Positions 58,401 through 64,000 of a stretch of 64,000 nucleotides of DNA are shown piece by piece (within the stretch, counting starts at the first letter, position 1; each line of letters opens with the position of its first letter). The stretch covers positions 1 through 64,000 of the forward strand of contig OU744730.1 of assembly GCA_916613615.1 (NCBI GenBank). Direction: 5' to 3'. A program made the translations under genes and the position numbers. This DNA comes from Steromphala cineraria (taxonomy: Eukaryota; Mollusca; Gastropoda; Trochida; Trochidae). Under the pieces are notes generated by a model. That model ran no database searches. It had not been told where the DNA came from and worked only from the letters and a program-made list of their open reading frames with translations.

Positions 58401-61400
58401 CCAGGCCTATATCTGTATAACCTAAATTCAGATTTTTCAATATACGTCAAAATAAAAGGTCTTAGAAATCAATTTGTGCGTATCTCTACATGCTCGCTAC
58501 ACCTTTATGAACAGTTTCTGCCCATTTTTAATCAAAATTTTGAAAGTCATGTTTTTGGTAGAAAATGCAATGAATGTCTGTGAAGGGTTCCCTCCCTTGT
58601 TCACTTAACACTGGCCATTTTAAGTGAAAATAAAAGGTCTAAAAAATCATTTTTTGCAAATCTCTACATGCTTGGTACACCTTTAAGAACAGTTTCTGCC
58701 CATTTTCAATCAAAATATTGAAAGTCATGTTTTTGATGAAAAATGCCAGGCCTATATCTGTATAACCTAAATTCAGATTTTTCAATATACGTCAAAATAA
58801 AAGGTCTTAGAAATCAATTTGTGCGTATCTCTACATGCTCGCTACACCTTTACGAACAGTTTCTGCCCATTTTTAATCAAAATTTTGAAAGTCATGTTTT
58901 TGGTAGAAAATGCAATGAATGTCTGTGAAGGGTTCCCTCCCTTGTTCACTTAACACTGGTCATTTTAAGTGAAAATAAAAGGTCTTAAAAATCATTTTTT
59001 GCAAATCTCTACATGCTTGGTACACCTTTAAGAACAGTTTCTGCCCATTTTCAATCAAAATATTGAAAGTCATGTTTTTGATGAAAAATGCCAGGCCTAT
59101 ATCTGTATAACCTAAATTCAGATTTTTCAATATACGTCAAAATAAAAGGTCTTAGAAATCAATTTGTGCGTATCTCTACATGCTCGCTACACCTTTACGA
59201 ACAGTTTCTGCCCATTTTTAATCAAAATTTTGAAAGTCATGTTTTTGGTAGAAAATGCAATGAATGTCTGTGAAGGGTTCCCTCCCTTGTTCACTTAACA
59301 CTGGTCATTTTAAGTGAAAATAAAAGGTCTTAAAAATCATTTTTTGCAAATCTCTACATGCTTGGTACACATTTAAGAACAGTTTCTGCCCATTTTCAAT
59401 CAAAATATTGAAAGTCATGTTTTTGATGAAAAATGCCAGGCCTATATCTGTATAACCTAAATTCAGATTTTTCAATATACGTCAAAATAAAAGGTCTTAG
59501 AAATCAATTTGTGCGTATCTCTACATGCTCGCTACACCTTTATGAACAGTTTCTGCCCATTTTTAATCAAAATTTTGAAAGTCATGTTTTTGGTAGAAAA
59601 TGCAATGAATGTCTGTGAAGGGTTCCCTCCCTTGTTCACTTAACACTGGCCATTTTAAGTGAAAATAAAAGGTCTAAAAAATCATTTTTTGCAAATCTCT
59701 ACATGCTTGGTACACCTTTAAGAACAGTTTCTGCCCATTTTCAATCAAAATATTGAAAGTCATGTTTTTGATGAAAAATGCCAGGCCTATATCTGTATAA
59801 CCTAAATTCAGATTTTTCAATATACGTCAAAATAAAAGGTCTTAGAAATCAATTTGTGCGTATCTCTACATGCTCGCTACACCTTTACGAACAGTTTCTG
59901 CCCATTTTTAATCAAAATTTTGAAAGTCATGTTTTTGGTAGAAAATGCAATGAATGTCTGTGAAGGGTTCCCTCCCTTGTTCACTTAACACTGGTCATTT
60001 TAAGTGAAAATAAAAGGTCTTAAAAATCATTTTTTGCAAATCTCTACATGCTTGGTACACCTTTAAGAACAGTTTCTGCCCATTTTCAATCAAAATATTG
60101 AAAGTCATGTTTTTGATGAAAAATGCCAGGCCTATATCTGTATAACCTAAATTCAGATTTTTCAATATACGTCAAAATAAAAGGTCTTAGAAATCAATTT
60201 GTGCATATCTCTACATGCTCGCTACACATTTACGAACAGTTTCTGCCCATTTTTAATCAAAATTTTGAAAGTCATGTTTTTGGTAGAAAATGCAATGAAT
60301 GTCTGTGAAGGGTTCCCTCCCTTGTTCACTTAACACTGGTCATTTTAAGTGAAAATAAAAGGTCTTAAAAATCATTTTTTGCAAATCTCTACATGCTTGG
60401 TACACCTTTAAGAACAGTTTCTGCCCATTTTCAATCAAAATATTGAAAGTCATGTTTTTGATGAAAAATGCAAAGCCTATATCTGTATAACCTAAATTCA
60501 GATTTTTCAATATACGTCAAAATAAAAGGTCTTAGAAATCAATTTGTGCATATCTCTACATGCTCGCTACACCTTTACGAACAGTTTCTGCCCATTTTTA
60601 ATCAAAATTTTGAAAGTCATGTTTTTGGTAGAAAATGCAATGAATGTCTGTGAAGGGTTCCCTCCCTTGTTCACTTAACACTGGTCATTTTAAGTGAAAA
60701 TAAAAGGTCTTAAAAATCATTTTTTGCAAATCTCTACATGCTTGGTACACCTTTAAGAACAGTTTCTGCCCATTTTCAATCAAAATATTGAAAGTCATGT
60801 TTTTGATGAAAAATGCCAGGCCTATATCTGTATAACCTAAATTCAGATTTTTCAATATACGTCAAAATAAAAGGTCTTAGAAATCAATTTGTGCGTATCT
60901 CTACATGCTCGCTACACCTTTACGAACAGTTTCTGCCCATTTTTAATCAAAATTTTGAAAGTCATGTTTTTGGTAGAAAATGCAATGAATGTCTGTGAAG
61001 GGTTCCCTCCCTTGTTCACTTAACACTGGTCATTTTAAGTGAAAATAAAAGGTCTTAAAAATCATTTTTTGCAAATCTCTACATGCTTGGTACACCTTTA
61101 AGAACAGTTTCTGCCCATTTTCAATCAAAATATTGAAAGTCATGTTTTTGATGAAAAATGCCAGGCCTACACCTGTATAACCTAAATTCAGATTTTTCAA
61201 TATACGTCAAAATAAAAGGTCTTAGAAATCAATTTGTGCATATCTCTACATGCTCGCTACACCTTTACGAACAGTTTCTGCCCATTTTTAATCAAAATTT
61301 TGAAAGTCATGTTTTTGGTAGAAAATGCAATGAATGTCTGTGAAGGGTTCCCTCCCTTGTTCACTTAACACTGCTCATTTTAAGTGAAAATAAAAGGTCT

Positions 61401-62781
61401 TAAAAATCATTTTTTGCAAATCTCTACATGCTTGGTACACCTTTAAGAACAGTTTCTGCCCATTTTCAATCAAAATATTGAAAGTCATGTTTTTGATGAA
61501 AAATGCCAGGCCTATATCTGTACAACCTAAATTCAGATTTTTCAATATACGTCAAAATAAAAGGTCTTAGAAATCAATTTGTGCGTATCTCTACATGCTC
61601 GCTACACCTTTATGAACAGTTTCTGCCCATTTTTAATCAAAATTTTGAAAGTCATGTTTTTGGTAGAAAATGCAATGAATGTCTGTGAAGGGTTCCCTCC
61701 CTTGTTCACTTAACACTGGCCATTTTAAGTGAAAATAAAAGGTCTAAAAAATCATTTTTTGCAAATCTCTACATGCTTGGTACACCTTTAAGAACAGTTC
61801 CTGCCCATTTTCAATCAAAATATTGAAAGTCATGTTTTTGATGAAAAATGCAAAGCCTATATCTGTATAACCTAAATTCAGATTTTTCAATATACGTCAA
61901 AATAAAAGGTATTAGAAATCAATTTGTGCATATCTCTACATGCTCGCTACACCTTTACGAACAGTTTCTGCCCATTTTTAATCAAATTTTGAAAGTCATG
62001 TTTTTGGTAGAAAATGCAATGAATGTCTGTGAAGGGTTCCCTCCCTTGTTCACTTAACACTGGTCATTTTAAGTGAAAATAAAAGGTCTTAAAAATAATT
62101 TTTTGCAAATCTCTACATGCTTGGTACACCTTTAAGAACAGTTTCTGCCCATTTTCAATCAAAATATTGAAAGTCATGTTTTTGATGAAAAATGCAAAGC
62201 CTATATCTGTATAACCTAAATTCAGATTTTTCAATATACGTCAAAATAAAAGGTCTTAGAAATCAATTTGTGCATATCTCTACATGCTCGCTACACCTTT
62301 ACGAACAGTTTCTGCCCATTTTTAATCAAAATTTTGAAAGTCATGTTTTTGGTAGAAAATGCAATGAATGTCTGTGAAGGGTTCCCTCCCTTGTTCACTT
62401 AACACTGGTCATTTTAAGTGAAAATAAAAGGTCTTAAAAATCATTTTTTGCAAATCTCTACATGCTTGGTACACCTTTAAGAACAGTTTCTGCCCATTTT
62501 CAATCAAAATATTGAAAGTCATGTTTTTGATGAAAAATGCCAGGCCTATATCTGTATAACCTAAATTCAGATTTTTCAATATACGTCAAAATAAAAGGTC
62601 TTAGAAATCAATTTGTGCGTATCTCTACATGCTCGCTACACCTTTACGAACAGTTTCTGCCCATTTTTAATCAAAATTTTGAAAGTCATGTTTTTGGTAG
62701 AAAATGCAATGAATGTCTGTGAAGGGTTCCCTCCCTTGTTCACTTAACACTGGTCATTTTAAGTGAAAATAAAAGGTCTTA
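52431..62781. repeat. Large tandem segmental duplication inside the satellite (17-unit and 13-unit copies)
   Basis: Markers recur at an offset of 5,864 bp and then 4,484 bp. AAAATCTTTTTTTGC is at about 52433 and 58297. GTACACATTT is at 53501 and 59365 (offset 5,864). CTACACCTGTATAACC is at 56683 and 61167, CTGTACAACC at 57033 and 61517, and the one-base deletion AATCAAATTTTGAAAG at 57497 and 61981 (offset 4,484). The difference of 1,380 bp is a four-unit block present twice in the first copy (units from 53224 and from 54604) and once in the second. Confidence 0.92.
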
Positions 62782-64000
62782 AAAATCATTTTTTGCAAAT
62801 CTCTACATGCTTGGTACACCTTTAAGAACAGTTTCTGCCCATTTTCAATCAAAATATTGAAAGTCATGTTTTTGATGAAAAATGCCAGGTTATATCTGTA
62901 TAACCTAAATTCAGATTTTTCAATATACGTCAAAATAAAAGGTCTTAGAAATCAATTTGTGCGTATCTCTACATGCTCGCTACACCTTTACGAACAGTTT
63001 CTGCCCATTTTTAATCAAAATTTTGAAAGTCATGTTTTTGGTAGAAAATGCAATGAATGTCTGTGAAGGGTTCCCTCCCTTGTTCACTTAACACTGGTCA
63101 TTTTAAGTGAAAATAAAAGGTCTTAAAAATCATTTTTTGCAAATCTCTACATGCTTGGTACACCTTTAAGAACAGTTTCTGCCCATTTTCAATCAAAATA
63201 TTGAAAGTCATGTTTTTGATGAAAAATGCCAGGCCTATATCTGTATAACCTAAATTCAGAATTTTCAATATACGTCAAAATGAAAGGTCTTAGAAATCAA
63301 TTTGTGCGTATCTCTACATGCTCGCTACACCTTTACAAACAGTTTCTGCCCATTTTTAATCAAAATTTTGAAAGTCATGTTTTTGGTAGAAAATGCAATG
63401 AATGTCTGTGAAGGGTTCCCTCCCTTGTTCACTTAACACTGGTCATTTTAAGTGAAAATAAAAGGTCTTAAAAATCATTTTTTGCAAATCTCTACATGCT
63501 TGGTACACCTTTAAGAACAGTTTCTGCCCATTTTCAATCAAAATATTGAAAGTCATGTTTTTGATGAAAAATGCCAGGCCTATATCTGTATAACCTAAAT
63601 TCAGATTTTTCAATATACGTCAAAATAAAAGGTCTTAGAAATCAATTTGTGCGTATCTCTACATGCTCGCTACACCTTTACGAACAGTTTCTGCCCATTT
63701 TTAATCAAAATTTTGAAAGTCATGTTTTTGGTAGAAAATGCAATGAATGTCTGTGAAGGGTTCCCTCCCTTGTTCACTTAACACTGGTCATTTTAAGTGA
63801 AAATAAAAGGTCTTAAAAATCATTTTTTGCAAATCTCTACATGCTTGGTACACCTTTAAGAACAGTTTCTGCCCATTTTCAATCAAAATATTGAAAGTCA
63901 TGTTTTTGATGAAAAATGCCAGGCCTATATCTGTATAACCTAAATTCAGATTTTTCAATATACGTCAAAATAAAAGGTCTTAGAAATCAATTTGTGCGTA

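Larger units (their letters stand above)
40000..64000. repeat. 345 bp satellite array, about 69 complete dimeric units, running off the window
   Basis: From 40101 (GTCATGTTTTTGATG) the sequence repeats every 345 bp to the end. Over 68 measured periods only nine bases are lost, all in single- or two-base deletions (for example near 41284, 44295, 48440, 57500, 61985, 62889). Each unit has a 120 bp core (AAAATAAAAGGTCTTA to GAAAATGC), a 58 bp spacer, a second 120 bp core with 13 differences, and a 47 bp spacer. Halves measured between GTCATGTTTTT landmarks are 167 and 178 bp. Copies differ from each other by only about 1-3%. Most copies of one half keep a 61-codon frame open, but frameshifted copies persist, so there is no sign of coding constraint. 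Confidence 0.97.

Noticed and set aside
40120..63756. More than 60 copies of a 61-codon open frame beginning M(P/Q)(G/S)LYLYNLNSDF
   Set aside because: They repeat at the satellite period and are homogenised with the non-coding parts. Several copies are frameshifted (41155, 57364, 61848), lack the ATG, or have a GTG, with no sign of selection. There is no promoter or splice structure. They are a by-product of the repeat.
40000..64000. CRISPR-like array (regular repeats with spacers)
   Set aside because: The repeat core is 120 bp and both spacers are the same in every unit. The window is eukaryotic and there are no cas genes.
40000..64000. Canonical CENP-B box in the satellite
   Set aside because: No match to the TTCG....A..CGGG pattern was found in the unit. 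The centromere idea rests only on architecture.

Overview
This 64 kb window looks like non-coding DNA from an animal nuclear genome, probably a marine invertebrate. It is AT-rich and has no bacterial-style gene density. It carries decayed non-LTR retrotransposons, tRNA-derived SINE pieces with RNA polymerase III A/B boxes, short terminal-inverted-repeat (TIR) elements, hairpin elements and a large satellite array. Several dispersed families carry internal tandem units of about 150-180 bp. That resembles the pearl-type elements and BIV160-type satellites described in bivalves, so a bivalve mollusc is my best guess; this is inference and was not tested.

Region 1-39.5 kb is a mosaic of mobile-element debris in unannotated AT-rich DNA. 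It holds two LINE remnants (932-1520 plus, 24003-25601 minus), three tRNA-like or SINE pieces, short TIR elements (327-693, 14911-15228, 22985-23424, 34079-34556) and a 1.28 kb non-coding TIR element (9655-10932). It also holds seven near-perfect palindromes of 130-160 bp with short loops rich in TCG/CGA, and families with internal 150-180 bp tandem repeats (13.8-14.8, 16.6-17.4, 18.8-19.6, 26.4-27.1 and 29.4-30.2 kb). The only stretch that looks like host coding sequence is a 276 bp open segment at 31382-31657 (minus). It has an ATG, a GTGAGT splice donor in phase and a TATA-like box upstream, but I do not recognise the protein.

Region 39.5-64 kb is one satellite domain running off the right end. 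Its left edge (39.54-40.0 kb) has diverged monomers with a 179 bp period. These pass into about 69 copies of a homogeneous 345 bp unit. Each unit is a dimer: a 120 bp core appears twice (13 mismatches between the two versions), separated alternately by unrelated 58 bp and 47 bp spacers (120+58+120+47=345). Diagnostic variants show further tandem duplications of 2, 4 and 13-17 units. This layout (diverged monomers at the edge, homogenised higher-order repeats inside) is like that of primate alpha satellite. The 61-codon frame open in most units is a by-product of the repeat, not a gene family.

No complete protein-coding gene, rRNA, functional tRNA or CRISPR array was found.
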